Shown one piece after another: positions 45,049 to 55,182 of a stretch of 64,000 nucleotides of DNA; within the stretch, counting starts at the first letter, position 1; every line of letters begins with the position of its first letter. A program made the position numbers and the translations under genes. Source of the stretch: JBLHOS01 sp047623825 (GTDB taxonomy: Bacteria; Pseudomonadota; Alphaproteobacteria; Rhodobacterales; Rhodobacteraceae). The stretch spans positions 41,543 to 105,542 of the forward strand of contig JBLHOS010000002.1 in assembly GCA_047623825.1 (NCBI GenBank), given 5' to 3'. The notes under the pieces were generated by a model that worked only from the letters and a program-made list of their open reading frames with translations, had not been told where the DNA came from and did no database searches.

Positions 45049-46431
45049 CTAGATCCCTAGATCGGCGCGCCCGGCATCGCCAATATCCCACCAAATCCCG
45101 GCCATGAGGCCTAATGCCTCCCGAAACAGGGCTGCTGGAACATGCTCATTTGGGGCGTGCTGCGAACACCCGGGATAGGAATGGGGCACCCAAACCGCTG
45201 GCAGGCCCAACAGATCAGTAAAGATATCATTCGGCAGTGATCCGCCAAGCGACGGCAGGATGGTCGGGCGCGCCCCAAATGTATCGGTGATTGAACCCGC
45301 GATAAATTGAGCAAAGGGATGACCGATCGGAGTTTGAGACGCGGCAAACGCAGTCTCAGAAGGGGTTAGCGTCACATGGGCAAAGCCGTGTGTATCCAGA
45401 TGTTGGCGAAGCGCCGGCAGGATTTGATCAGGATCGACGCCCACGACATACCGCAATTGCAGATGCGCCCAAGCCTCAGGCGGGATCGCGTTCATCGGTT
45501 GATGCGGATCCCCACAGCTAAAGGCTAGAACTTCCGCCGAGGACCAAGCATGCACACGCTCCGCAGGGGTCAGACCCGGCGCGCCCCATCCCGGATCGAT
45601 CTCACCGCCTGCGGGGATGACATTCTCCAACGCGGCGCGCGTGGCCGCAGGGATGTTAGGCGGGGCCCAGGCCGCAATTTTCAGATGACCGTTTGCATCC
45701 ACAATACTGGCAATTGCGTTGGCCAGCTCCGTTCCGGGATTGGCCAATAATCCACCAAAATTGCCCGAATGGCGTCCGCCTTCACGGCGCTTTATCCGTA
45801 ACTCAACACCGTAACCGCCGCGCGCGCCCAAAAATACGGTCGGTTGTTTGGCCGATTGCCGTGGTCCGTCTGATGCCAAAAACAGATCTGCCTTGAATTG
45901 ATCTTTGCGATCTGCACAAAGCGTCCGCAGACCGGGTGAGCCGACTTCCTCGCCCATCTCGATGATCACAATCAGATTATATCCAAGCCGTCCATCGCGC
46001 GCATCAAGGACGCCAGACAGCGCCATCAGGTTGACCAAATGTTGGCCTTTGTTGTCTACAATCCCGCGTCCATACCATAATGGGCCAGCCTCGCTTAGGG
46101 CAAATGGATCGCGGTCATTGGTCCATTCGCCAGTCATTCCCAGAACTGTATCGCCATGCCCATAACTTAGGATTGTTGGCAGGTCCGCATCTTGGTGCCG
46201 CGTCGCGATCAAAAAGGGCAGGCCGGTCACCGCATCCCTGACGGTTTCAGTTTCAAACCCAAGCGCACCGTAGAGCGGCGCTATGGTGTCAATATACTGC
46301 CCCAATCCGGGGGCTGCATTGGGGCGCTGACTTTCACTGGGCACCGCGATCAGATCTGCCAAATGGGCCTGAAAGGTACCGGTGTCAAACTGGGCATAGG
46401 CCGCATCGATTGCTTGTTGCCGAAGGTTCAT
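45049..46431 (-). CDS. M20-family dipeptidase
   Basis: The 460-residue zinc peptidase shows ILSYGHGDTVLGM near residue 85, LWYGRGIVDNKGQHLVNLMAL near residue 112 and IIEMGEEVGSPGL near residue 150, the M20 metal-binding blocks. SYPGCSQHAPNEHVP near the C-terminus carries the last metal-site His. The length and the inserted lid domain suggest a dipeptidase or succinyl-diaminopimelate desuccinylase relative; the substrate is unknown. I start at ATG 46431; the longer frame to 46548 has an unrelated-looking N-terminus. Confidence 0.82.
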   Translation of the reverse strand: MNLRQQAIDAAYAQFDTGTFQAHLADLIAVPSESQRPNAAPGLGQYIDTIAPLYGALGFETETVRDAVTGLPFLIATRHQDADLPTILSYGHGDTVLGMTGEWTNDRDPFALSEAGPLWYGRGIVDNKGQHLVNLMALSGVLDARDGRLGYNLIVIIEMGEEVGSPGLRTLCADRKDQFKADLFLASDGPRQSAKQPTVFLGARGGYGVELRIKRREGGRHSGNFGGLLANPGTELANAIASIVDANGHLKIAAWAPPNIPAATRAALENVIPAGGEIDPGWGAPGLTPAERVHAWSSAEVLAFSCGDPHQPMNAIPPEAWAHLQLRYVVGVDPDQILPALRQHLDTHGFAHVTLTPSETAFAASQTPIGHPFAQFIAGSITDTFGARPTILPSLGGSLPNDIFTDLLGLPAVWVPHSYPGCSQHAPNEHVPAALFREALGLMAGIWWDIGDAGRADLGI

Positions 46432-47205
46432 TTTGATCTGTCCAGAGATGGCATGGGCAATACGAACAAAGGTGCTGCGGTAGGGTCTGTCATCATGGGC
46501 TCCGATCAGGGTCCCCTGAAGAATGGAATGTAGTTGCCTTGGGTGCAACTTTAATCAAACGCACGACTGCCTTTGCCCTCAGAAGTGCCCATAAATTAGG
46601 ATATCCATCAGATAAAACCAGCCAGCACAATTATAAGTGAGTATAAGTTTGGTGTTGAATTTTAACTGTATCATCGGCGTCCCGACTGCCAAATATTAAA
46701 AATAAAATGCTGTTTACCACGACATTTAGTGAACTGGCACGTGTTGCGCAAAACTGTCGGATTACCCCGTTCGAAAAGGCGAATGCGCGGGCAGGGGGCT
46801 GTCCAAATGATGCTATCAGAGGCAAATCGCACGACTGAGATAAACGGCACCACTTTAGATTTTCTGCCACATCGTGTAATTTCAATACCCGGCATGTCGT
46901 GACGCTCGGATATCGAAATACCCAGTCATGCTGGGAACCTATCCTTCTGTCGAAGACATGGCTTACGTCGTTGTTCGCTCAATGAAACCTGCGACTTTCA
47001 GGGCTCCTCACATCGATCAGGCGCATGCAAATAAAGCTTGGACTGATGCCTTTGACTAACGCTTAGTTGCTGTCTTTGGGTCCGGACCAGGTAGCAAGTT
47101 GAGAGGATGGTGGCGTTGAAAAGATTGCGTCACAGCCCATTAGTCAGCATAGTCTTTGAACAAAAAACCCATGTTTGAACGCCGCCAACGTTAAAGGATC
47201 ACCTC
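46432..47205. other. Gene-free stretch before the cupin gene
   Basis: This 774-bp stretch is AT-rich near 46600-46720. It contains several short frames on both strands, none with recognisable protein content or good ribosome sites. It may be a decayed gene; I see nothing firm in it. Confidence 0.5.
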
Positions 47206-47541
47206 ATGAATTTTCCTGAATTTATTTTGGCATTCCCGTCACTCGATGTTCCGTTCTCCGAGAGCATCGTGCAAACACGCGCGGTCAAGTCCGAGGCGGG
47301 GCTTGTTGTATTTTTTACCTTCCTGCAAGATCTGGTGCTGCCGCCACATTCCCACGGCGCGCAATGGGGTACGGTCGTAGCGGGTGAAATTGAATTCACC
47401 ATCGGGGGACAGACACGGGTCTACGGCCCGGGTGATAGCTATTCCATTCCTGCTGGTGTTGAACATGGCGCAACCATCAAGTCGGGCTCAAAGGTTATCG
47501 ATGTCTTTGAAGAGGCTAACCGGTACGCGATCAAGCAATAG
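47206..47541 (+). CDS. Cupin-domain protein
   Basis: The 111-residue small beta-barrel protein carries the two cupin motifs: LPPHSHGAQWGTVVAGEIEF near residue 45 (two His and a position for Glu) and YSIPAGVEHGATI near residue 85 (His). These bind a metal. No specific activity can be named. AAAGGATC precedes the ATG. It stands alone between two gene-poor stretches (774 bp before, 267 bp after). Confidence 0.8.
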   Translation: MNFPEFILAFPSLDVPFSESIVQTRAVKSEAGLVVFFTFLQDLVLPPHSHGAQWGTVVAGEIEFTIGGQTRVYGPGDSYSIPAGVEHGATIKSGSKVIDVFEEANRYAIKQ

Positions 47542-47808
47542 CTGATGAAAGTGTCATCTTCTGGTCCCAAGCTTTGTGCAAACAAACAACCGGCTAGTTG
47601 TTCCTTAAAAGTGTGCTCTAGGGATCTGATTTTAAGTGAAATAAGATGGGATCTTATTTTGTACGCAGATAACTATTGGTTGGTATTTGGCAAATAGGAT
47701 CAGGCTCATTGACTGGTGCGTATTTGGCACAAGTTATCCGCTGCGCACCGACATGCGAGTGCTACAAGGCCAACTCTAGCGACGCCAAACATCACCAAAG
47801 TTAAGATT

Positions 47809-50800
47809 TTAGGCGTCGACAGGCGCTGATTTAGGTGTCGGGCGTACCTTGAAAACCGCAAGATAAAGAGCTGGAACAAAGACCAATGTGATAATCGTCC
47901 CAACAATAATCCCGCCCATCATCGCGTAGGCCATTGGTCCCCAGAATATCTGGCGAGAGATCGGGATCAACGCGAGACTTGCCGCCGCCGCTGTCAAAAC
48001 GATCGGACGGGCTCGACTATTGCTGGCCTCAAAAACGGCATCCCATGCGCTGCGACCCTTGTCGCGCAGCACCTCTATCTCATGCACCAGAATGATGGAG
48101 TTTCGGATCAAGATACCGATAAGGGCGAGGACACCGAGGATCGCCACAAATCCCAAAGGCGCGCCAGACGGAACCAACGCGGCAACGACGCCAATCAACC
48201 CAAGAGGCGCCACACAGATCACGACAAAGCTGAGCCGGAATCCCTGCATTTGCACCATAATCAGCACCAACATGATCAACACCATCAAAGGCACCACGGC
48301 AACGATGGGCGCCTGGCTCTCGGCACTGGACTCGACTGAGCCACCGACTTCGACATGGTACTCAGCTGGAAGCATCGCATTGAAGGCCTCTAGTTGGTCT
48401 GCAAGATCTGTAACAATTGTTGCGGGCTGGTCAGTTGTGGAAATCGCAGCCGCGACCGTAATCGTCGGCCTTCGGTCGCGCTGATGGATGACGGGCTGTT
48501 CGGTCCCATATTCGAAAGTAGCGACAGCGCGTAGCGGAATGATCGTCCCATCCGTCGTGCTGATCTGCAGGTTCGACAAGGCCTCAACGGATTGCCGGGC
48601 GGATGCATCGCCGCGCGCAAGGATGTCGATAAGATAATCCGCATCCCGTAGCTCTGTGATGCGGGCACCGTCATAGATCGCGTATAATGATGTGGCGATG
48701 TCGCTGGCGGTTATACCAAGCTGGCGGGCCTGATCTTGCAAGATGTTGACCGTTATGACTCGTGCGGGCTCATTCCAGTTCATCACGATGCTGGTTAAAC
48801 GGTCATCTGTCGCGACAAGGGCTGCCAAATCTCGTGCAATGTCGCGTGTCATATCGATATCGGGACCGCTAAGGCGGTACTGGACTGGGCGCCCGACAGG
48901 GGGGCCAATTTCAAGTAATTTAATGAAGTTATCGACGCCAGGGAATTCGGTCGCGGCAATCTGGTTTAGCTCTGCACGTAGGGCATCTCTGGCTTCTATT
49001 GATGGGGTTTGTATCACAATTTGGCCGGTATTGGCGCCCGGCGTCGGCACATCATACGACAGCACGAACCGGGGTGCGCCACGACCAACATAAGACGACC
49101 AGAATAGCACATTTTCATTGTCTTGCAGATGGCTTTCCATGCGGCCCATCTGTGCCTGCGTAGCCTCAATCGAGGCGTTTTGTGGTAGGGTCATATCCAC
49201 GATCAACTCAGGTCGGTCGGAGCTGGGAAAAAATTGCTGCTCGACGAAACGCATGCTGTAAATCGACAGGGCAAAGGTCACGACTGTCAGTGTGATAGTC
49301 AGCCAACGAAACCGCATCGCGCCGCGTAATATGACCTGAAAAATCCGTCGGGTCAGGCCGGGATTGTCTGCGTGATGCACGACTTTGGTGGTCAGTAATG
49401 TCACCCCGATCAGGGGCGCGAACAAGACGGCAACGACCCAAGACACGACCAGCGCCACCGCGATCACGACAAACAATGAAAAGGTGAATTCCCCCGCCGA
49501 TGAGGTGTTTAGGCCAATTGGTATAAAGCCTGCGACGGTGATAAGCGTGCCGGTAAGCATCGGAAAGGCAATCGAGGTCCATGCGTAAGAGGCCGCTTTG
49601 GTCAGACTTTCGCCGATCTCTAGTCGCGAGATCATGGTCTCGATCGCAATCATTGCATCATCGACCAGAAGGCCCAATGCAATGATCAGCGCGCCCAATG
49701 AAATCCGCTGCAGTGTGACGTCGAGATAATACATGATCACGAATGTGATCGCTAAAACTAAGGGAATGGTCAGGGTTACAACCAGGCCGGCGCGTAGCCC
49801 CAAACTAACGAAACTAACGGCAAGGACGATAAGGACGGCCTCGATCAGTGCGGTAATGAAATGACTAACAGCCTCCTCGACAACATGCGGCTGATCCGCG
49901 ACCTGATGGATTTCCAGACCGATCGGTAGTTCTGACTGTGCCTGCGCAATCACCGCTGAAAGTTCTGCGCCGAAGTCAACGATATTGGCCCCGGTGCGCA
50001 TGCCGACAGACAGTCCAATGGCTTCGCGAGCGTTGTAGCGGAAAAGCTCACTTGGGGGATCTTCATAGCCTCGCCTGATATCTGCCACGTCAGTCAGCCG
50101 GAAAAACCGATCACCGACGCGCAGATTGATTTCCTCAAGGCTATCGGTGTCTGAGAACTGCCCGCTGACGCGCACCAGCACACGCTCTGGTCCCGCGTCG
50201 ATCACACCAGAAGGAATGATCGCGTTTTGTGCGGCAAGCGTGGCCTGAACGGCATCTTGGTTTAGACCAAGGGCTGCGAGGCGATCAGTTGAGAATTCCA
50301 GATAGATTACCTCATCCCGCGTGCCAAAAATTTCGACGTTGCCTGCGTCATCAAGTGCCTGAACCGACCGGCGGATCTGTTCGACGTAATCGCGTGTTTC
50401 GCGTGGTGAGAAGCCATCGGATGTGACTGCATAGATGTTTCCAAACACATCCCCAAAGCTATCGTTGAACAGAAATCCACCAAATTCCGATGGGAAATCG
50501 CCACGGATATCAGCCATCATGTTGCGGACTTCCTGCCAGATAATCGGCAGATCGGCTGCATTCGTCGTCGGCAAAAGTTCTATATAGACAATCGCCTCAC
50601 CCGGCCGGGTAACGGAGCGGGTGAAATCAAGCTGATCAAGATCCTCAAGCTTCTCTTCGATCCGGTTGGTGACTTGCATCAACGTCTCTTGCGTGTCCGC
50701 GCCGGGAAGTGCGGCCGCGATGATCATTGTCTTGATTGAGAAATTTGGATCTTCTTCACGCCCGATGCTCATATAGGCCAGCGCGCCCGCGACCAGTGAG

Positions 50801-50868
50801 ATGATCATCAAGAACCAAACGAATGACCGATGATTAAGCGCCCAGTCAGACAGATTAAACGGTTTCAT
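47809..50868 (-). CDS. RND-family efflux transporter permease
   Basis: The 1019-residue inner-membrane proton antiporter has twelve expected membrane helices and two large periplasmic loops. The proton-relay pair is visible in LGLLVDDAMIAIETM near residue 400. VVVSWVVAVLFAPLIG and the C-terminal RARPIVLTAAAASLALIP are typical of AcrB/MexB-like HAE pumps. Its start overlaps the adaptor gene (ATGA). No outer-membrane TolC-like gene is in view. The substrate is unknown. Confidence 0.92.
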   Translation of the reverse strand: MKPFNLSDWALNHRSFVWFLMIISLVAGALAYMSIGREEDPNFSIKTMIIAAALPGADTQETLMQVTNRIEEKLEDLDQLDFTRSVTRPGEAIVYIELLPTTNAADLPIIWQEVRNMMADIRGDFPSEFGGFLFNDSFGDVFGNIYAVTSDGFSPRETRDYVEQIRRSVQALDDAGNVEIFGTRDEVIYLEFSTDRLAALGLNQDAVQATLAAQNAIIPSGVIDAGPERVLVRVSGQFSDTDSLEEINLRVGDRFFRLTDVADIRRGYEDPPSELFRYNAREAIGLSVGMRTGANIVDFGAELSAVIAQAQSELPIGLEIHQVADQPHVVEEAVSHFITALIEAVLIVLAVSFVSLGLRAGLVVTLTIPLVLAITFVIMYYLDVTLQRISLGALIIALGLLVDDAMIAIETMISRLEIGESLTKAASYAWTSIAFPMLTGTLITVAGFIPIGLNTSSAGEFTFSLFVVIAVALVVSWVVAVLFAPLIGVTLLTTKVVHHADNPGLTRRIFQVILRGAMRFRWLTITLTVVTFALSIYSMRFVEQQFFPSSDRPELIVDMTLPQNASIEATQAQMGRMESHLQDNENVLFWSSYVGRGAPRFVLSYDVPTPGANTGQIVIQTPSIEARDALRAELNQIAATEFPGVDNFIKLLEIGPPVGRPVQYRLSGPDIDMTRDIARDLAALVATDDRLTSIVMNWNEPARVITVNILQDQARQLGITASDIATSLYAIYDGARITELRDADYLIDILARGDASARQSVEALSNLQISTTDGTIIPLRAVATFEYGTEQPVIHQRDRRPTITVAAAISTTDQPATIVTDLADQLEAFNAMLPAEYHVEVGGSVESSAESQAPIVAVVPLMVLIMLVLIMVQMQGFRLSFVVICVAPLGLIGVVAALVPSGAPLGFVAILGVLALIGILIRNSIILVHEIEVLRDKGRSAWDAVFEASNSRARPIVLTAAAASLALIPISRQIFWGPMAYAMMGGIIVGTIITLVFVPALYLAVFKVRPTPKSAPVDA

Positions 50869-51929
50869 GGCATCACCCGTGGTCCGACGGTTTGCCCGTC
50901 TTCTAAAGAATGGATGCCTTTCAAGACAACCTCATCACCAGCTGAAAGCCCATCGACGATGCGGACCCGCGTACCAAATTCGGCGCCGAGGGCAATTTGC
51001 CGAGGCGATACAGTGTTGGAGGCGCGATCAATGATCCAGACGGCAGGCGAAGTTTCGATGTTCAGAATTGCGGAGCGCGGTATGCTAAGGCTGACGGCCG
51101 AACTTGCAGTCAGTGAGACTTGTGCCAATGCGCCCAGCCGAAAACCCGAGGGGGGATCATCTAGCGTCAGATGTAGGCGCCGGGTCCGGGTTGTGCGCTC
51201 TGCGACCGGATCAATTCGGTAAAGGGTTGCCACGGCAGTCACCTCAGATGCGGCCGCCAACCGGGCGTTAAAGGTCGCCCCGACATCAAGGCTGGCGATG
51301 TCTTGTTCGGTCAGATCAAAGACAATTTCGCGTGCAGCTGTTCCAGCAAGTCTGACGATCGCCTCACCTGCGATTAACGTTGCGCCGCGTTCTGCGTATA
51401 CCGCAACGATGATCCCGTCTTGTGGCGCTGTCAAAGTGGCATAACGACGAATATCCTCGGCCCTTGCCTGCGCCGCCTCGGCCTGATCCAACCGCGCTTG
51501 GGCTGCAATTAATTGGCGTGATGCATCCTCTAGACGCGTGCTGGTATCGACGCCGCGGGCAACAAGGTCGCGCGCGCGCGCCTCGGCATCCTCGGCAGAT
51601 CGAAACTGTGCCGTGGCCACCAGAACTCTGGCCTCGGCGGCCCGCAGATCCGCGTCCAACTCCTCCGGATCAAGCTGTGCTATGATATCTCCTGCAATGA
51701 CCAGATCGCCAACCTCGACAGGGCGGCTGGCCACGGTGCCAATGACTGGAAACCCAAGATCCGCTTCGGTTCGCGCAGCGACTGCACCAACGAAACTTTG
51801 TTGGTTTGCCGATGTCAGATCAACGATCTCTGATACGATGGGGCGCGGCGCCGTCAGGGCACCCAAATCACCCACCTCATCGCCAAACGCCGGGACTGCA
51901 AGAACAACCAAAAGAAGCAATACTCTCAT
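50865..51929 (-). CDS. RND periplasmic adaptor protein 1
   Basis: The 354-residue membrane-fusion protein has a signal peptide (MRVLLLLVVLAVPAFG). It continues with a lipoyl/barrel-sandwich half motif (FPVIGTVASRPVEVGDLV), an alpha-hairpin rich in Ala, Glu and Arg (about 90-160), the second lipoyl half (ATLTAPQDGIIV) and beta-barrel domains. It links the pump to an outer-membrane channel. It overlaps both the RND gene and adaptor 2 by 4 bp. Confidence 0.9.
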   Translation of the reverse strand: MRVLLLLVVLAVPAFGDEVGDLGALTAPRPIVSEIVDLTSANQQSFVGAVAARTEADLGFPVIGTVASRPVEVGDLVIAGDIIAQLDPEELDADLRAAEARVLVATAQFRSAEDAEARARDLVARGVDTSTRLEDASRQLIAAQARLDQAEAAQARAEDIRRYATLTAPQDGIIVAVYAERGATLIAGEAIVRLAGTAAREIVFDLTEQDIASLDVGATFNARLAAASEVTAVATLYRIDPVAERTTRTRRLHLTLDDPPSGFRLGALAQVSLTASSAVSLSIPRSAILNIETSPAVWIIDRASNTVSPRQIALGAEFGTRVRIVDGLSAGDEVVLKGIHSLEDGQTVGPRVMP

Positions 51930-52978
51930 TGACCCGGCTCCGAAAATGAAACGACGCGACCGGGATAAAGCAGTTGCGCCCCCTGAGTGACCACCAACGT
52001 CCCGTCGGCAATACCGTCCATAACGACGATCTTGCCGGTCTCAAACCGATCCACCAGAACGTTCTGTAGTGAAACGGTATTGTCGTCAGGATCAACCACC
52101 CACACGGCAGGGCCTTGCTGCGTGGCGGACATGGCCTCGAACGGCAGCACGACACGACCCTCGCCTTGGTTGCGCGCGATACCGCGGACCGGGTCGCGGT
52201 ACGTGACCCCCGATGGTGCGCCCGACACCGTCAGCGTTACCTCGACCGTTCCTGTTGTTGCATCCACCAGCGGAGACACCTCGCGTATCGTCCCATTAAA
52301 GACGTTTGAGGGTTGATCGAGCAGCGATAGCTCAATCTCGGTCGATGCACCGCTCTGTGTCAGCAGCGCTTCGGGCACTTCAAAAACCGCATCCAACCCG
52401 TCGCCCAATGCCAGTTCAAGCACTGGCTGTGCCGCACCAACTACCTGACCGGGTTCGATCATGCGGGCGGTAACGGTTGCAGCGGACGTGGCGTAAAGAA
52501 CGGTGTCGTTAAGGGCTTTTTGTGCGCGGTCCAGATCTGCCATGGCCTGCGCCAAAGTACCCTCGGCCACCCGCAATGCATCCTCAGCGTTGTCGCGGCC
52601 GACCCGGGTTGTCACACCGCGATCCAGTAAGGCGGACTGCCGGTCCAGATCTTCTTGCGCTTGCTGGAAATCTGCGCGGGCAGTTGTAACGCCCGCCACC
52701 GCGGCGCGCACTGCCTGCTCTTGCTGCACGGACTCAATTCTGGCCAGCACTGCGCCGGCCTCGATGATATCACCCTCTTCAACGTCCACCGAGGTGATCC
52801 GCCCGCTTGCGGAAAAAGACACCGTCAGGGTGTCCTGTGCCACAAGCTCGCCTATCAGGGTGTCGATATTAACGTCCTGAATTGATGTTGCTATGATGAC
52901 CCCGACATTCAACGGGGCGTCGGCAAAGGCGGGGAGGGCCAACACGAAAACGGCGCCCATAGCTCGCAAGAATACCAT
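51926..52978 (-). CDS. RND periplasmic adaptor protein 2
   Basis: The 350-residue membrane-fusion protein has a signal peptide (MVFLRAMGAVFVLALPAFA). It has the same order of parts as adaptor 1: VSFSASGRITSVDVEEGDII, a coiled hairpin (about 85-150) and VLYATSAATVTARMIEPGQVV. Sequence similarity to adaptor 1 is only general, so they are diverged paralogs and not a recent copy. ATG 52978 has GAGGTGA five bases upstream; an in-frame extension to 53068 is unlikely. It is first in the operon adaptor 2-adaptor 1-pump. Confidence 0.88.
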   Translation of the reverse strand: MVFLRAMGAVFVLALPAFADAPLNVGVIIATSIQDVNIDTLIGELVAQDTLTVSFSASGRITSVDVEEGDIIEAGAVLARIESVQQEQAVRAAVAGVTTARADFQQAQEDLDRQSALLDRGVTTRVGRDNAEDALRVAEGTLAQAMADLDRAQKALNDTVLYATSAATVTARMIEPGQVVGAAQPVLELALGDGLDAVFEVPEALLTQSGASTEIELSLLDQPSNVFNGTIREVSPLVDATTGTVEVTLTVSGAPSGVTYRDPVRGIARNQGEGRVVLPFEAMSATQQGPAVWVVDPDDNTVSLQNVLVDRFETGKIVVMDGIADGTLVVTQGAQLLYPGRVVSFSEPGQ

Positions 52979-53538
52979 TGTCACCTCGTTGTAAAAAAAG
53001 ATTTTTTGACCGAATGCAATGTTTTTATAGCTTAATGTCAACATGATGGGAACGCATCGTTTGTTCAATAATTCTGTTTTGAGCGGCTCCTGCCAGCAGC
53101 CCTTGGCGCGCAGTGTAATCTAATATGATGAGTGTCGGGACCAGGCCGTTCGCTGTAAATGTAAGCTTGATGCTTGCAATAAAGAAAATGCGTGCAATCA
53201 CCCGTTGGACATCAGCTGGCCAATTTCACCTGTGCGATACGCGGAAAGCTGCGCCGCAGAGCATCGTGATGATCAGCAGGCCGCGCCAATTGCACCAACC
53301 CGTTTCACCTACATCAGCACTGCAGCGCCATTTCGACATTCCTGTCAGATTGCCAAACTATTGACCTCTGGCGATTTGATCGAAGACCGCGACCATCATC
53401 CAGAGATCTAAAGCTCGGAGCCATCGGCTGCAAAAAAATCAAGCATAAGCAAAATCTGCAGGCCGATGGTTTGCTAAGGAATGGATGGAGTCCTTTGGCC
53501 CCATATTCCCGAAGTTGAACGCCTCCTGTTATTTTGGC
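52979..53538. other. Gene-free stretch between the RND operon and the BCCT gene
   Basis: This 560-bp stretch should hold the promoter of the RND operon at its left end (an AT-rich run near 52985-53040). Short plus-strand frames at 53125-53411 have no recognisable content. I see no regulator gene or clear operator. Confidence 0.5.
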
Positions 53539-55182
53539 TCAGGTGGCGGCGCGCTCAGAAACCAATCCCTTAAAGATCGCGTAGCACATGAACAAAAGAA
53601 CGACCGTGAACGGCAGGCCTGTTGAAATCACCATAGACTGCAGTGATCTTAGCCCCCCAACCGAGAGCAACAGCACGATCGCAACTAATCCTTCGAACAC
53701 GCACCAGAACACGCGCTGTGGGAGAGGTGCATCGATCTTGCCACCGGACGTAATTGTATCGATGACCAAAGATCCTGAATCCGACGAGGTCACAAAGAAC
53801 ACGATGACCAGAACGATCGCGATCAGCGACGTGATCCCCGACAGCGGAAGCGCATCCAGCATGACAAATAGCTGTCGTGGTAGTTCGGCATCCTGCGCCG
53901 CAGTATAGCCGTCTTGCACGACTTGCTGGATCGCAACGCCGCCAAAGACGCTCATCCATAAGACGCAGACCAAGCTAGGGATTAGCAGCACGCAGGTGAT
54001 AAACTCACGTACAGTGCGGCCTCGGCTGACGCGGGCGATAAACATACCAACAAAAGGTGACCAGCTGATCCACCATGCCCAGTAGAACGATGTCCAACCT
54101 TGGCTAAAGTTCACGTCCTCACGACCAAATGGGTTGGCAAGGGATGGCAGATATTCGGCATAAGCACCTAGCGACGACACAAAAGTCGACAAGATTACCA
54201 TCGTTGGACCGACCAGCAGTACGAAGGCCAGCAACAGAAACGCCAACCCCATGTTCAACTCCGATAAGATCTTTATGCCGCCATCAAGGCCACGCAGCAC
54301 AGACAGCAGCGCAATGGCCGTGATGCCCGTTATCAAAAGCACCTGGGTCGTCGATCCGATTGGCACCCCGAACAGCTCATTCAAGCCTGCATTTGCCTGT
54401 GTTGCCCCGAACCCAAGCGATGTTGCCAAACCAAAGAGTGTGGCAAAAACGGCCAAGATATCGATGAAATGACCGGGCCAGCCCCAAATGCGTTCGCCCA
54501 GAATGGGGTAAAAGGCCGAGCGGATCGTCAGTGGCAGCCCTTTGTTGTAGCTAAACAGAGCCAAAGCTAGGCCCACGACTGCGTAGATCGCCCAAGGGTG
54601 CAGGCCCCAATGAAAGATAGTTGCAGCCATGCCAAGCCGTATCGCTTCGGCTTGATAGCCTGCCGCGGCACCAACGGGTGCCCAATCGCTCCGAATACCG
54701 TTCTCGCCAACAGACGTACCACCCAATGCACTCGAAAAGTGCGACATAGGTTCTGAGACGCCGTAGAACATCAAGCCGATACCCATGCCCGCTGCAAAAA
54801 GCATCGAGAACCAAGTCAGATAGCTATATTCGGGTTTTGCAAGGACGCCACCAAGACGGACATTTCCCAGTGGGGTGACAATCAACATCAGGCAGAACAG
54901 CACGAAAATGTTAGCCGAGGCGATGAAAAACCAATCAAAGCCTTGTGTGACCACGGAAAATAGCCAACTGAAGACCGCTCCAGACTGCTCAGGCAGGGCT
55001 AATGTATAAATAACGAATGCAATTATGCTGAGTCCAGATACCTGGAAGACAGGGTTGTGAATGTCGAAACCAAAGCGTCCGACTTTGCCCTCCAAATTCT
55101 GCTGGCCGATGATGTAATTCGTATCGATTACATCCGCCGCACCGTCTGGGGATGGAATACCCGACGTTGGGATATCTGTCAT
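53539..55182 (-). CDS. BCCT-family betaine/choline/carnitine transporter
   Basis: The 547-residue protein has twelve membrane segments. Family hallmarks are GMGIGLMFYGVSEPMSHF near residue 130, HWGLHPWAIYAVVGLALALF near residue 190 (Trp-rich betaine-binding helix region) and WWISWSPFVGMFIARVSRGRT near residue 368. These import quaternary-ammonium osmolytes such as glycine betaine or DMSP. A GGAGATATT site precedes the ATG. It stands alone. Confidence 0.92.
   Translation of the reverse strand: MTDIPTSGIPSPDGAADVIDTNYIIGQQNLEGKVGRFGFDIHNPVFQVSGLSIIAFVIYTLALPEQSGAVFSWLFSVVTQGFDWFFIASANIFVLFCLMLIVTPLGNVRLGGVLAKPEYSYLTWFSMLFAAGMGIGLMFYGVSEPMSHFSSALGGTSVGENGIRSDWAPVGAAAGYQAEAIRLGMAATIFHWGLHPWAIYAVVGLALALFSYNKGLPLTIRSAFYPILGERIWGWPGHFIDILAVFATLFGLATSLGFGATQANAGLNELFGVPIGSTTQVLLITGITAIALLSVLRGLDGGIKILSELNMGLAFLLLAFVLLVGPTMVILSTFVSSLGAYAEYLPSLANPFGREDVNFSQGWTSFYWAWWISWSPFVGMFIARVSRGRTVREFITCVLLIPSLVCVLWMSVFGGVAIQQVVQDGYTAAQDAELPRQLFVMLDALPLSGITSLIAIVLVIVFFVTSSDSGSLVIDTITSGGKIDAPLPQRVFWCVFEGLVAIVLLLSVGGLRSLQSMVISTGLPFTVVLLFMCYAIFKGLVSERAAT

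Noticed and set aside
53125..53411. Two plus-strand frames as a regulator gene for the RND operon
   Set aside because: Neither contains a helix-turn-helix or other known motif.
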